From UBA7672 sp965279205 (GTDB lineage: Bacteria; Pseudomonadota; Alphaproteobacteria; Caulobacterales; Hyphomonadaceae), in the NCBI GenBank assembly GCA_965279205.1, contig OZ257144.1, positions 2,480,001 to 2,544,000 on the forward strand: DNA of 64,000 bases. Direction: 5' to 3'. The notes beneath the pieces were generated by a model. The model saw nothing but the letters and a program-made list of their open reading frames with translations. It had not been told where the DNA came from and made no database searches. How positions within the stretch are numbered: position 1 is the stretch's first letter; every line of letters starts with the position of its first letter. This document shows positions 1 to 8,358 of the stretch, one piece after another. Both the position numbers and the translations under genes were made by a program.

Positions 1-1
1 G

Positions 2-601
2 GACAACCGCAGGGGCCGTAGGGGCCGCCGCGGCGGTCGCCGCCGCAGGGGCGGCCGCGACCGGGAATCAACTGGACCCGAGACCGTTGCCGAGACTGCT
101 CCCCGGACAGAAGACCGGAACAACCGCCGCCGCGGCCGCAACCGCAACCGCGACCGCGACAACAACCGCGACAACCGCAACCGCACCCCCGACATAGCCT
201 CCGACGGCGGCGAGATGCTCGACGCGATCGCCTCGGCGCCCTTCCTGAGGGTGGTCGCGGCGATGCAGGAGCCGGAGGAAGCTCCCGCGCAAGTTGTGTC
301 GGCGCCGCTTGAGGCTGTTCCGGTGCAGGCTGTTCCGGTGTTCGAAGCTCCCGCTGAGCGCGAATCCAGCGAGCCAGAAGCCGTTCATGCCTCCGTGGAA
401 ACGCCCAGGAAGGTCGACCACGAAATCGCCGCAACCCGGACTGAAGCTCCGGCCGAACAACCCGCTCGACAGGAGCAACCGGCTGAATCTGCCCAGGCTG
501 AACCCCGCTGGCATCCGATCCATGGGACGCCGGAACCCGAAGCGGTCGCCGAAAAGGCCCCGCAGAAAAAGGGCTGGTGGAGCCGCAGCAAGACCGGTTG
601 A
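2..601 (+). CDS. rne: Ribonuclease E, C-terminal part (5' end outside window)
   Basis: This is the last 199 residues of RNase E, the endoribonuclease that scaffolds the RNA degradosome. The frame is open from base 2 and ends in TGA at 599-601. The first 60 or so residues are Arg/Asn/Asp/Gly-rich, typical of the RNA-binding arginine-rich segment. A Pro/Glu/Ala-rich disordered stretch follows. The last residues are KKGWWSRSKTG; a terminal GWW motif is the known docking site for polynucleotide phosphorylase in Caulobacter RNase E. The catalytic S1/DNase I-like core lies upstream of the window. Calling it rne rather than rng rests on this tail and on the downstream synteny (M48, DsbA, aroQ, accBC), since no catalytic residues are visible. 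Confidence 0.85.
   Translation, partial: DNRRGRRGRRGGRRRRGGRDRESTGPETVAETAPRTEDRNNRRRGRNRNRDRDNNRDNRNRTPDIASDGGEMLDAIASAPFLRVVAAMQEPEEAPAQVVSAPLEAVPVQAVPVFEAPAERESSEPEAVHASVETPRKVDHEIAATRTEAPAEQPARQEQPAESAQAEPRWHPIHGTPEPEAVAEKAPQKKGWWSRSKTG
125..190 (+). repeat. Low-complexity CGC/AAC/GAC codon repeat in the rne tail
   Basis: A run of imperfect CGCAAC and CGCGAC units encodes alternating Arg with Asn or Asp in the RNase E arginine-rich region. Such runs are prone to slippage, so repeat number may vary between strains. It is coding and in frame, not an intergenic repeat. Confidence 0.6.
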
Positions 602-640
602 TGCTTGTTCGACCAAGGCGGGACCGAAGGAGGCGTTCGA

Positions 641-2023
641 ATGGGCGTGATGAGCAAGATCCTGCGCGCGGTCGCGGTTCCCGTGCTGGCGCTCGCGCTG
701 CCATTCACCGCCTCCGCCCAGGGCCTGATCCGCGACGCCGAGATCGAACAGATCCTGCGCGACTATTGTGACCCGCTGTTTGAGGCGGCCGGGCTGAAGC
801 CGGCCGATGTAAAAATTTACATCGTCCAGGACGAATCGTTGAACGCCGCCGCCGCCGGCGGCCAAAATATGTTCATCAACACAGGCCTCATCATGGCGGC
901 CGAAACGCCCGAGGAACTGAAAGGCGTCATCGGGCATGAGACCGGCCACATGGCGCTTGGACACAGCATCACGCGTCAGGCCGCTTACGAAAGCTCTGGC
1001 GGCGTGTCCCTCGTCACCATGGGACTAGGCGCCCTCGCCCTTTTCGCTGGGGCGCCGGATGCAGCCATGGCCCTCTTTGCCTCCGCGCCGCAGTTCCAGA
1101 TGCTGAGCTTCTTCAAGCACACCCGCCCGGAAGAAGCCGCGGCCGACCTGTTCGGGGTCGGCCTCATGGAGAAGACCGGCCAGTCGGCCGACGGCAACGT
1201 CTCCTTCATGGAGAAATTCCGCTATCAGGAATTGATGTCGGAATCGCGCCGCGAGCCCTACTTCCGCGCGCACCCAATATCGAGCGACCGGGTCAGCACC
1301 ATCGCCAAGCGCGCCAAGGAAATCTCGGAGAAGGCCCGACCGCAAACGCCGGAAGAAATCCTGCAAATGAAGATGATGCAGGCGAAGCTTGTCGGCTTCA
1401 TCGGCCCGGCGAACCGCGTCCTGTCGCGCTATCCTTCATCCGACAAATCGATGCCGGCCAAGTACGCCCGCGCCATCGCGGCCTATCGCGCCGTAGACAT
1501 CAAGGCTGCGCTGACCATGACCGACGAATTGATCGCGGCCGATCCGACGGATCCCTACTTCTACGAGTTGAAAGGCCAGATCCTGTTCGAAAGCGGCAAG
1601 GCCCCTGAATCGATCCCGCCGCACCGCAAGTCGGTCGAGCTGGCGCCGCAGCACGCGCTGCTGAAGGTCAACCTCGCTCGCTCGCTGCTCGGCACCAAGT
1701 CGGACGACGATGTGAAGGAAGCGGAAGGACTGCTTGTCGACGCGATCAGCCTCGAGCCCGACAACGCCTTCGCGTGGAACCAGCTGGCTATCGCTTACGC
1801 CAGGCAGGGCCGCATCGGCGACGCCGACCTGGCGACCGCCGAGGAAGCCTACAATGTCGGCAACATGCCCCGCGCGAACGTCTTCGCCCAGCGCGCGCTC
1901 AAGAACCTGAAACTTGATACGCCGAACGGCCAGCGTGCTGACGACATCCTCGCTATGTCGGACCCGCGCAATCGCAGCGGCCGCGGCGGCCGGCCTGGAC
2001 TGGCGCTACACACCCAACATTGA
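641..2023 (+). CDS. M48 family metalloprotease with TPR-like C-terminal half (BepA/YfgC-like)
   Basis: This is a 460-residue exported zinc protease. Residues 1-25 form a signal peptide with cleavage likely after ASA. The zinc motif HETGH is at about residues 99-103, and a second metal-ligand region, EEAAAD, follows at about 164-169. The C-terminal half, from about residue 280, is helical with TPR-like spacing. This architecture matches BepA-type periplasmic proteases, which act in outer-membrane protein quality control. I chose ATG 641 because AGGAGG lies 7-8 bases upstream; another ATG in frame is at 650. The gene starts 39 bp after rne, and the same gene pair occurs in related genomes as far as I recall. 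The substrate cannot be told from sequence. Confidence 0.88.
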   Translation: MGVMSKILRAVAVPVLALALPFTASAQGLIRDAEIEQILRDYCDPLFEAAGLKPADVKIYIVQDESLNAAAAGGQNMFINTGLIMAAETPEELKGVIGHETGHMALGHSITRQAAYESSGGVSLVTMGLGALALFAGAPDAAMALFASAPQFQMLSFFKHTRPEEAAADLFGVGLMEKTGQSADGNVSFMEKFRYQELMSESRREPYFRAHPISSDRVSTIAKRAKEISEKARPQTPEEILQMKMMQAKLVGFIGPANRVLSRYPSSDKSMPAKYARAIAAYRAVDIKAALTMTDELIAADPTDPYFYELKGQILFESGKAPESIPPHRKSVELAPQHALLKVNLARSLLGTKSDDDVKEAEGLLVDAISLEPDNAFAWNQLAIAYARQGRIGDADLATAEEAYNVGNMPRANVFAQRALKNLKLDTPNGQRADDILAMSDPRNRSGRGGRPGLALHTQH

Positions 2024-2097
2024 TGATGGAATCCGGCGCTTCCGGACCATATTGCAGACTAACCGAACCGGCTTGGACGCCTGGAAAGACAAGACAC

Positions 2098-2868
2098 ATG
2101 CACGCCAAAACCCTCGCCCTTGCCGCTCTTGCGGCCCTCCTCGCCGCCTGCTCGGGCAGCCAGCAGGCCGACGTGAAAGCGCCGGATGCCATCGACCGAA
2201 TGGGCAAGGCCGAGGTCGAAGCGATCGTGAAGGAGTACCTGCTGCGCGAGCCGGAAGTGTTGGTTTCCGCGTTCGAGGAACTCGACAAGCGCCACAACGC
2301 CAACAACTTCGCGCTGCTTACCGCACATCAGAACGACCCGTCGATCGGCCCCAAGGATGCGCCGATCACTGTCGTCGAATTCTTCGATTACAATTGCGGC
2401 TACTGCAAAGCGGCGAACGACTGGGTGTTCAAGCAGGTCGACGACAAGGCCGGCAAGGTCCGTATCGTCTTCAAGGAATTCCCGATCCTGCGCGACAGCT
2501 CGCACATGGCGGCGCTGGCCGCGCTCGCGGCCAATCGCCAGGGCAAGTATCGCGAAATGCACGTCGCCCTGATGCACTCGAAGGCGCTGGCGCCGATGAA
2601 AGCTGGCGGCGGCGGCGAAGACCTCGACAAGACGCAGGCTGAAATTGACCGAATCGCCAAGTCGATCGGCCTCGACGTCGCGCGAATGAAGAAGGACATG
2701 GAAAGCAAGGAGCTTTCCGACCACATCGAGCGCGTGCATCGCGAGGCGTCACAGACTGGTGTTGAGTCGACGCCAGGCTTCTACGTAAACGGCCAGACAC
2801 TGCAGGGCTGGAACGAGCAGCAGCTGAACGGCTTCATGAAGACGGCGCGCGACGACCTGAAATCCTAG
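2098..2868 (+). CDS. DsbA-family thioredoxin-fold lipoprotein
   Basis: This is a 256-residue DsbA-like thiol:disulfide oxidoreductase. The N-terminus has a hydrophobic stretch ending in LLAAC, a lipobox, so it is probably a membrane-anchored periplasmic lipoprotein. The active-site motif C100-G-Y-C103 follows the thioredoxin-type strand (VVEFFDYN). A helical insert and a cis-Pro region (ESTPGFYVNG, near residue 224) complete the fold. Such proteins oxidise or reshuffle disulfides in exported substrates. The frame is open upstream to 2020, but ATG 2098 places the signal sequence at the start. Its 3' end overlaps the converging thiG stop by 4 bp. No DsbB partner is nearby. Confidence 0.88.
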   Translation: MHAKTLALAALAALLAACSGSQQADVKAPDAIDRMGKAEVEAIVKEYLLREPEVLVSAFEELDKRHNANNFALLTAHQNDPSIGPKDAPITVVEFFDYNCGYCKAANDWVFKQVDDKAGKVRIVFKEFPILRDSSHMAALAALAANRQGKYREMHVALMHSKALAPMKAGGGGEDLDKTQAEIDRIAKSIGLDVARMKKDMESKELSDHIERVHREASQTGVESTPGFYVNGQTLQGWNEQQLNGFMKTARDDLKS

Positions 2869-3659
2869 ATCAGGCCGCCAAGCGGGCTCGACGGATCGGC
2901 ATAGCGTTTCTTCGGCATCCGCCCCGCGAGATACGCTTCTCTTCCCGCGATCACCGCGTGCTTCATCGCTCGCGCCATGCGGATCGGATCTTTCGCCGCG
3001 GCAATCGCGGTGTTCATCAGCACCCCATCGACGCCCAATTCCATCGCGATTGCTGCGTCCGACGCTGTGCCAACCCCCGCGTCAACGATGACTGGCACGC
3101 GCGCCTGCTCGACGATAAGCCGGATGTTGACCGGGTTCTGCACACCCAGACCCGAGCCGATCAGCGAGCCCAACGGCATGATTGCGCAACAACCCGCGTC
3201 TTCCAGCTTGCGCGCATAAACGGGATCGTCGGAGCAATAGACCATCACGTCAAAGCCATCGGCGATCAGCGCCTTGGCGGCGACAAGCGTCTCCTCCATG
3301 TCTGGATAGAGCGTCTTCTGGTCGGCGAGAACTTCGAGTTTCACCAGCGACCAGCCACCCGCCTCGCGCGCGAGGCGCAGCGTACGGACAGCATCGTCGG
3401 CCGTGTAGCAGCCGGCCGTGTTGGGCAGGTAGGTAAAGCGCTTCGGATCGAGGTGGTCGATCAGACGGTCGGACGACTTGTCCATCACGTTCACACGGCG
3501 CAGGGCGACGGTGACGATCTCCGCGCCTGCGGCCTCAGCGGCTTCAGCGTTCTGCGCATACGTGGCGTACTTGCCGGTGCCCACGATCAGGCGGGATGTG
3601 TAGGCCTTGCCGGCGATAACGAGCTTGTCGTCTCCGGAAACTGAAGTGTCGGCCATCAA
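2865..3659 (-). CDS. thiG: Thiazole synthase ThiG
   Basis: ThiG, 264 residues, forms the thiazole phosphate moiety of thiamine from deoxyxylulose phosphate, dehydroglycine (or iminoglycine) and ThiS thiocarboxylate. The substrate-binding lysine is Lys107 in the LVKLEV strand. The phosphate-binding loop GVGTASDAA and the downstream GVDGVLMNTAIA segment are intact, and length is normal. It overlaps the upstream thiS gene by 4 bp, so the two are translationally coupled. No thiO, thiE, thiC or thiF is in the window, so the rest of the pathway must be encoded elsewhere. Confidence 0.97.
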   Translation of the reverse strand: MMADTSVSGDDKLVIAGKAYTSRLIVGTGKYATYAQNAEAAEAAGAEIVTVALRRVNVMDKSSDRLIDHLDPKRFTYLPNTAGCYTADDAVRTLRLAREAGGWSLVKLEVLADQKTLYPDMEETLVAAKALIADGFDVMVYCSDDPVYARKLEDAGCCAIMPLGSLIGSGLGVQNPVNIRLIVEQARVPVIVDAGVGTASDAAIAMELGVDGVLMNTAIAAAKDPIRMARAMKHAVIAGREAYLAGRMPKKRYADPSSPLGGLI

Positions 3660-3856
3660 CCGCCTCCCACGAACTGAACGATCTCAATGCGGTCGCCATC
3701 GGCCAGGATGGTTGAGGCATAGGCGGACTTGGGCACGATTTCCCGATTACGCTCCACGGCAACGCCCTTCTGGGGCAAACCCAGCCCCTCCAGAAAAGCG
3801 GCTACCGTGACGCTGTCAGGGGTGGTGCGGGCCTCGCCGTTAAGGAACAGATTCAT
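3656..3856 (-). CDS. thiS: Sulfur carrier protein ThiS
   Basis: This 66-residue ubiquitin-like protein ends in VGGG. The terminal di-glycine becomes the thiocarboxylate that donates sulfur for the thiamine thiazole ring. ATG 3856 gives the standard N-terminus (MNLFLNGE); a longer frame to 3880 would overrun the short spacer shared with aroQ. It is the first gene of a two-gene thiS-thiG operon. The 51-bp divergent spacer with aroQ is too short to hold a complete THI-box riboswitch, and I see no such element. Confidence 0.93.
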   Translation of the reverse strand: MNLFLNGEARTTPDSVTVAAFLEGLGLPQKGVAVERNREIVPKSAYASTILADGDRIEIVQFVGGG

Positions 3857-3907
3857 TTGCCCTGACCGTGTTTGAATCAACGGGGGATTGGCCTATTCAT
3901 TCCGCCC

Positions 3908-4357
3908 ATGAATTTGCCCATCTACTGCCTGAACGGTCCGAATCTCAACCTGCTCGGCGAGCGGGAGCCGGCGATCTACGGCAAGGGTACCCTTGCCGAC
4001 CTGGAAAAACTGTCGCAGGCAGCCGCGTCAGCCCTCGGGGCAACGCTGGTTTTCCGCCAATCCAATCACGAAGGCGAGCTTGTGGATTGGGTGCAGGAAG
4101 CACGTAGACAGGCCGGAGCGGTAGTCATAAACGCGGGCGGCTATACGCACACCTCGGTCGCCCTCCACGACGCGCTCAAGGTGTTGACCATTCCAGTCGT
4201 GGAAGTGCATCTCAGCAATCCCGGGATTCGGGAGGACTTCAGGCACAAGAGCCTGGTGTCGCCAGCCGCCTCCGGCCTCATCGCAGGCTTTGGTCCTCTG
4301 GGTTACCGTCTCGCTATAGAGGCAGCGGTCGCCCTTGCTGAACAGAAGAGAGTTTGA
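3908..4357 (+). CDS. aroQ: 3-dehydroquinate dehydratase, type II
   Basis: AroQ, 149 residues, dehydrates 3-dehydroquinate to 3-dehydroshikimate in the shikimate pathway as a dodecamer. The N-terminal CLNGPNLNLLG motif and catalytic Tyr24 (AIYG) are present. So are the QSNHEGEL loop and the HLSNPGIREDFRHKS region that binds the substrate carboxylate. ATG 3908 starts at the conserved MNLPIY; an upstream ATG at 3872 adds unrelated residues. It precedes accB closely, an order conserved in Caulobacter-type genomes. Confidence 0.96.
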   Translation: MNLPIYCLNGPNLNLLGEREPAIYGKGTLADLEKLSQAAASALGATLVFRQSNHEGELVDWVQEARRQAGAVVINAGGYTHTSVALHDALKVLTIPVVEVHLSNPGIREDFRHKSLVSPAASGLIAGFGPLGYRLAIEAAVALAEQKRV

Positions 4358-4362
4358 CGACC

Positions 4363-4851
4363 ATGGCCGACAAGCCTGCCGATAAGAATGGCAAGTTCGA
4401 CACGGGCCTGATCCGCGAACTTGCGGCGATCCTGCGTGAAGCGGATCTCGGCGAAATCGAGATCGAGCAAGGCGGACTTCGCATCAAGGTCGTGAAACCT
4501 GAAGCGAAGACCGTTCACATGGCGCAGGCCTATGCGCCCGCTCCGGCGCCTGCGCCTGCCGCCGGCGGAGCACCTGCCGCTGCGGCTCCGGCCACGAAGG
4601 CTTCTCTGCGTGATCATCCGGGCGCAGTGAAGTCGCCGATGGTCGGCACGGTCTATCTGCAGGCCGAGGAAGGCGCTCCGAAATTCGTGAAGGTCGGCGA
4701 CACGGTGAATGTGGGCCAGACGCTTGTCCTCGTCGAAGCCATGAAGACCTTCAATCCAGTCACAGCCCCGCGCGCCGGGAAAGTCACCCAGATCCTCATC
4801 GACAACCAGCAGCCCGTCGAATTCGGCGAACCGCTCGTCATCATCGAATAG
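4363..4851 (+). CDS. accB: Biotin carboxyl carrier protein of acetyl-CoA carboxylase
   Basis: BCCP, 162 residues, carries biotin between the AccC carboxylase and AccAD transferase in malonyl-CoA synthesis. It has an N-terminal region (1-50), a flexible Ala/Pro linker (about 57-80), then the biotinyl domain with the EAMK motif. Biotinylated Lys is Lys128. A thumb-like insert (about 100-112) is typical of true AccB. ATG 4363 has AGAAGAG upstream; a TTG at 4354 is an alternative that would overlap the aroQ stop. It is followed by accC after 10 bp. Confidence 0.96.
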   Translation: MADKPADKNGKFDTGLIRELAAILREADLGEIEIEQGGLRIKVVKPEAKTVHMAQAYAPAPAPAPAAGGAPAAAAPATKASLRDHPGAVKSPMVGTVYLQAEEGAPKFVKVGDTVNVGQTLVLVEAMKTFNPVTAPRAGKVTQILIDNQQPVEFGEPLVIIE

Positions 4852-4861
4852 CGCAGACGCT

Positions 4862-6217
4862 ATGTTCGAGAAAATTCTCATTGCGAACCGAGGCGAGATC
4901 GCTCTCCGCGTGCACCGTGCGTGCAAGGAGATGGGCATCCACACAGTGGCCATCCATTCCGAAGCTGACCGCAACGCCATGCATGTCCGCCTTGCGGATG
5001 AGAGCGTGTGCGTAGGCCCGGCGTCGGCGGCAAAGTCGTACCTCAACATTCCAGCCATCATCACCGCCGCGAAGATCACCGGCGCCCAGGCGATCCACCC
5101 CGGCTATGGCTTCCTCTCCGAGAACGCCAAGTTCGCCGAGATCGTCGAGAAGAGCGGCATCACCTTCATCGGACCGCGCCCGGAACACATCCGGATGATG
5201 GGCGACAAGATCACCGCCAAGGAAGCGATCCAGACAGCAGGCATTCCGGTTGTTCCCGGCTCGGACGGCGCTCTGCCGACGATCGAGGACGCCAAAGCCG
5301 CGGCCAAGCGCATCGGCTACCCCGTACTCATCAAGGCGACGGCCGGCGGCGGCGGACGCGGCATGAAGGTCGCGCGTTCAGCCGAAGAGCTTGAGATCGC
5401 ATTCTCTACGGCGCGCACCGAAGCCAAGACGGCCTTCGGCAACGACGCAGTCTACATGGAGAAGTATCTCGAGAAACCGCGCCACATCGAGATCCAGGTT
5501 GTCGCCGATAGCCACGGCAACGTCATCCATCTCGGCGAGCGCGATTGCTCGCTGCAGCGCCGCCACCAAAAGGTCTTCGAGGAAGCTCCCTCGCCTGTGA
5601 TTGACGCCGCCGCGCGCGCCGCCATCGGCAAGACCGTCACAACGGCCATCAAGAAGCTTGGCTATCTCGGCGTGGGGACGATCGAGTTCCTGTACGAGAA
5701 TGGCGAGTTCTTCTTCATCGAAATGAACACTCGCCTCCAGGTCGAGCATCCCGTGACGGAGATGATCACCCGCGTCGATCTGGTGCAGGAGCAGATCCGC
5801 ATTGCGTTCGGCGAGAAGCTGTCGCTGACGCAGAAGGATGTGATCATCGAGGGCCACGCCATCGAATGCCGCATCAATGCCGAGAACCCCGAGACGTTCG
5901 CGCCATCGCCAGGCCTGATCTCGGACTTCCACGCGCCGGGCGGCTTGGGCGTTCGCCTCGATAGCGCGGTCTATTCCGGCTATCGCGTGCCGCCGCACTA
6001 CGACAGCCTGATCGGCAAGCTGATCGTCCACGCCCCTACCCGCGCGCAAGCGCTGGCTCGCCTCAGACGAGCACTGGGTGAAACTGTTGTCGGCGGCGTG
6101 GAGACAACACTTCCGCTTCACATGCGACTGGTGGACAACAAGGACATCCAGGCCGGAAACTACGACATCCACTGGCTGGAAGGCTTCCTCAAGAAGTCCG
6201 CGGACAAGAAGGAATAG
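4862..6217 (+). CDS. accC: Biotin carboxylase subunit of acetyl-CoA carboxylase
   Basis: AccC, 451 residues, carboxylates the biotin on AccB using ATP and bicarbonate. The N-terminal KILIANRGEIA motif, the ATP-grasp glycine loop (TAGGGGRGMKVA), the KYLEKPRHIEIQV strand and the EMNTRLQVEH catalytic segment are all intact. The usual length and adjacency to accB separate it from the longer propionyl-CoA carboxylase alpha subunit encoded at 35-37 kb. It sits 2 bp upstream of aat. Confidence 0.97.
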   Translation: MFEKILIANRGEIALRVHRACKEMGIHTVAIHSEADRNAMHVRLADESVCVGPASAAKSYLNIPAIITAAKITGAQAIHPGYGFLSENAKFAEIVEKSGITFIGPRPEHIRMMGDKITAKEAIQTAGIPVVPGSDGALPTIEDAKAAAKRIGYPVLIKATAGGGGRGMKVARSAEELEIAFSTARTEAKTAFGNDAVYMEKYLEKPRHIEIQVVADSHGNVIHLGERDCSLQRRHQKVFEEAPSPVIDAAARAAIGKTVTTAIKKLGYLGVGTIEFLYENGEFFFIEMNTRLQVEHPVTEMITRVDLVQEQIRIAFGEKLSLTQKDVIIEGHAIECRINAENPETFAPSPGLISDFHAPGGLGVRLDSAVYSGYRVPPHYDSLIGKLIVHAPTRAQALARLRRALGETVVGGVETTLPLHMRLVDNKDIQAGNYDIHWLEGFLKKSADKKE

Positions 6218-6219
6218 TC

Positions 6220-6873
6220 GTGAGCCGGGTGTTCGGCCCGAACGAGTTGCTCGACTGCTACCGCCGCGGCGTGTTTCCGATGGCGGACGGCCGCGACGAC
6301 CCTCGTCTCTTTCTCGTTGATCCAGACTTGCGCGGCGTGTTGCCGCTCGATCGTTTTCACGTCTCCAGGAGTCTTCGCAGGCTCATCCGCCAGGACAAGT
6401 TCGTCGTCCATACGAACACCGTCTTTTCACGCGTCATGGAGATGTGCGCAGAAGAAGCGCCGGATCGGCCGAGCACCTGGATCAACTCCCCGATCCTCAA
6501 TCTCTACAGCGCGCTTCACCGTCTGGGCCATGCGCACAGCGTCGAGGTATGGGACGGCGATGATCTTGTCGGCGGATTGTATGGCGTCAGCCTGAAAGGC
6601 GCGTTCTTCGGCGAGAGCATGTTCTCGCGCCGCACGGACGCATCGAAGGTAGCGCTGGCGCATCTGGTAGCACGGCTAAGACGTGGTGGCTTCGTGCTGC
6701 TGGATACGCAGTTCGTAACCGCGCATCTCGAAACATTCGGGGTGGAAGAGCTAGGCCGCGACGAGTTTCACGATCGCCTTGATGCGGCGATGGAAGTCGA
6801 CGCTCAGTTCGGTGATGCCGGCTGGGACTGTTCCGGTCCCGAAGCACTGCAGCTGATCACCCAGACGTCGTAG
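6220..6873 (+). CDS. aat: Leucyl/phenylalanyl-tRNA-protein transferase
   Basis: Aat, 217 residues, transfers Leu or Phe from tRNA to N-terminal Arg or Lys of proteins, marking them for the ClpS/ClpAP N-end rule pathway. Family hallmarks are the YRRGVFPM start region, the SVEVWDGDDLVGGLYGV core, and the FFGESMFSR and LLDTQ motifs. Translation starts at GTG 6220, 2 bp after the accC stop. Its last 70 bp overlap the converging DUF2155 gene on the opposite strand. Confidence 0.95.
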   Translation: MSRVFGPNELLDCYRRGVFPMADGRDDPRLFLVDPDLRGVLPLDRFHVSRSLRRLIRQDKFVVHTNTVFSRVMEMCAEEAPDRPSTWINSPILNLYSALHRLGHAHSVEVWDGDDLVGGLYGVSLKGAFFGESMFSRRTDASKVALAHLVARLRRGGFVLLDTQFVTAHLETFGVEELGRDEFHDRLDAAMEVDAQFGDAGWDCSGPEALQLITQTS

Positions 6874-7274
6874 GTCGGGTGCTCAAGCGCGCTGAGGCCC
6901 GGCGAGGATGCAAACATCCAGCCGGAGAACAGCAAGCCATCGGGACCGATCGGCTGCGGACCACGGTTCATGCGCGAGGTATTGGCGGGCGTATCGTCCT
7001 TCGCCTTGCCTGCCGGCGCGGTCGCATGGATTTCGAGGAAGGCGGCTGACTCCGGCGTATCTTCCGCCGGCGCCTGGAAACAGGCACGCACCGTCACGCT
7101 GAGGCGGCCAAATTTCAGGGTCTCGCCGACCTTCGCCGTCAGATCCGTCGAGTTGCCCGTGATCTTGTCCAGCGCGCGCAGCTTCACGCCGGTGCGCGGC
7201 TCAAGAGCCGAAGCGCCCGCGGCCGCGAGAGCCATGGCAGCGGTCGCAAGTGTGAAGCGAATGAAACGGGTCAT
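6804..7274 (-). CDS. DUF2155 exported protein
   Basis: This 156-residue protein has an N-terminal signal peptide (about 1-24, cleavage after ASA). The mature part begins with a segment typical of DUF2155 (KLRALDKITG), has a Cys in VRACFQAP, and ends with the GWMFASSPGLSALEHPTYDVWVISC region of the family. The function of DUF2155 is unknown; it is an alphaproteobacterial family usually beside mlaD and NDUFA12, as here. The start overlaps the mlaD stop by 4 bp. The 3' end overlaps aat by 70 bp in antisense. Confidence 0.88.
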   Translation of the reverse strand: MTRFIRFTLATAAMALAAAGASALEPRTGVKLRALDKITGNSTDLTAKVGETLKFGRLSVTVRACFQAPAEDTPESAAFLEIHATAPAGKAKDDTPANTSRMNRGPQPIGPDGLLFSGWMFASSPGLSALEHPTYDVWVISCSASGPEQSQPASPN

Positions 7275-7768
7275 GGCAGAGCACCTTCGTCCTGGCCGCC
7301 CCCGGCATCACTCTTGTTGCTGTTTCCAGCCGCACTGCCGGCGACCTCGGAGAGAACTGTAAGCAGGTCGACTGAACCGCGCGTGAACTCGATCGTGCCG
7401 CCTTTGGGAATGTAATCGAACGAACCGCCGACCATGATGCCGACATAGGCGCCACCGAGCAGGCCATCGCTCTGCACCTGCGCCGTGGAATCGTCCGGCA
7501 CCTGGATGTCGGTCGGCATGGTGAGGGTCACAACCGCCTTGTACGTCTTGGGATCGAGCCGGACCCCTGTCACCGTTCCGACCTTCACGCCGGCAAGGCG
7601 CACATCGCTGCCAGCGGAAATCCCGTCAATCTTGTTGAACTTCGCGGTCAGCGTGTAGCCGCCTGCTGGCGCCGCGTCGCTGCGCTGCTGCAGCGAGAAC
7701 ACCAGGAACGCGCCCGCGACTGCTACGACGAGAAAGCCGATCAGGGTCTCGAACAGCGATTCACGCAT
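7271..7768 (-). CDS. mlaD: MlaD-family lipid-transport substrate-binding protein
   Basis: This 165-residue protein has a single N-terminal transmembrane anchor (about 8-28) and one MCE domain (about 38-118, with GSDVRLAGVKVGTVTG and SDGLLGGAYVGI). MlaD is the periplasmic hexameric ring of the Mla phospholipid transporter that keeps outer-membrane lipid asymmetry. The C-terminal 40 residues are Gly/Ser/Asn-rich and probably disordered. The MlaE, MlaF and MlaC partners are not adjacent. It is coupled to NDUFA12 upstream (1-bp overlap) and DUF2155 downstream (4-bp overlap). Confidence 0.92.
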   Translation of the reverse strand: MRESLFETLIGFLVVAVAGAFLVFSLQQRSDAAPAGGYTLTAKFNKIDGISAGSDVRLAGVKVGTVTGVRLDPKTYKAVVTLTMPTDIQVPDDSTAQVQSDGLLGGAYVGIMVGGSFDYIPKGGTIEFTRGSVDLLTVLSEVAGSAAGNSNKSDAGGGQDEGALP

Positions 7769-8154
7769 CAGGGCTTCCAGGCCTCATAGTCGCCAGAGCT
7801 TTTCGCTCGTTCGCCGCCTTCAGCCATGCTGCCCTTGGGACGGTAGGCGTCGAGCGTGCCGGTCAGGTTGGGCTTGTGAGCTTTCTCCCACTTCTGCCTC
7901 GGCAGCGGAGACTCGGTAGGCGGTTTGTCGAAAGTGTGGTGCAGCCAGCCGTGCCAGTCGGGCGGAACCTTGGTCGGCTCGGCGTAGCCGTTGTAGATCA
8001 CATAGCGCCGCTTGCGGCCCTCAAGGCTCACCTTGCGCTCTTCGTAATACTTGTTTCCGAGATCGTCCTTGCCGACGAACCCTGCCCTGCGGCCGATGTC
8101 GAAGCGGGCGCCAATCGTGGCCCCGTTCCACCAGGTGAAGATCGACTTTAGCAT
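7768..8154 (-). CDS. NADH:ubiquinone oxidoreductase subunit NDUFA12-like
   Basis: This 128-residue protein is the bacterial homologue of mitochondrial complex I accessory subunit NDUFA12 (B17.2). Diagnostic parts are the GARFDIGRRAGFVGKDDLGNKYYE region, RRYVIYNG, the PPDWHGWLHH motif and the C-terminal YRPKGS. In alphaproteobacteria it is a supernumerary subunit stabilising complex I. ATG 8154 gives the standard start MLKSIFTWWNG; the frame stays open upstream but with unrelated residues. It is first in the NDUFA12-mlaD-DUF2155 operon. Confidence 0.94.
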   Translation of the reverse strand: MLKSIFTWWNGATIGARFDIGRRAGFVGKDDLGNKYYEERKVSLEGRKRRYVIYNGYAEPTKVPPDWHGWLHHTFDKPPTESPLPRQKWEKAHKPNLTGTLDAYRPKGSMAEGGERAKSSGDYEAWKP

Positions 8155-8358
8155 CAAGACTCCGCGGAATTCCGGAACATAGGAACGATTTGCGCGGCGC
8201 GAATATGGCGCCCGCGAAGAAGCGGGTCTAGCAGCGCGAAAACGCCCGTGCCTGCGACAAATTCCTGTGTGCAAGCAAGGACGAAGCACTTCATCATGTG
8301 GCCGATTCGCGCCGGGCGCCCCATCGGTTGCCCATAGATCGCACGCGGGAGATCACCG

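Noticed and set aside
68..964. Long reverse-strand open frame opposite rne and the M48 gene
   Set aside because: It is antisense to two well-supported genes, is low complexity at its end and matches no family. High GC content makes such frames common.
3857..3907. Possible THI-box riboswitch before thiS
   Set aside because: The divergent spacer is 51 bp, too short for a TPP aptamer, and none of its conserved core is visible.
4303..6172. Reverse-strand open frames across accB and accC
   Set aside because: They lie wholly opposite conserved carboxylase genes and have Arg/Asp/Leu-rich compositions typical of shadow frames.
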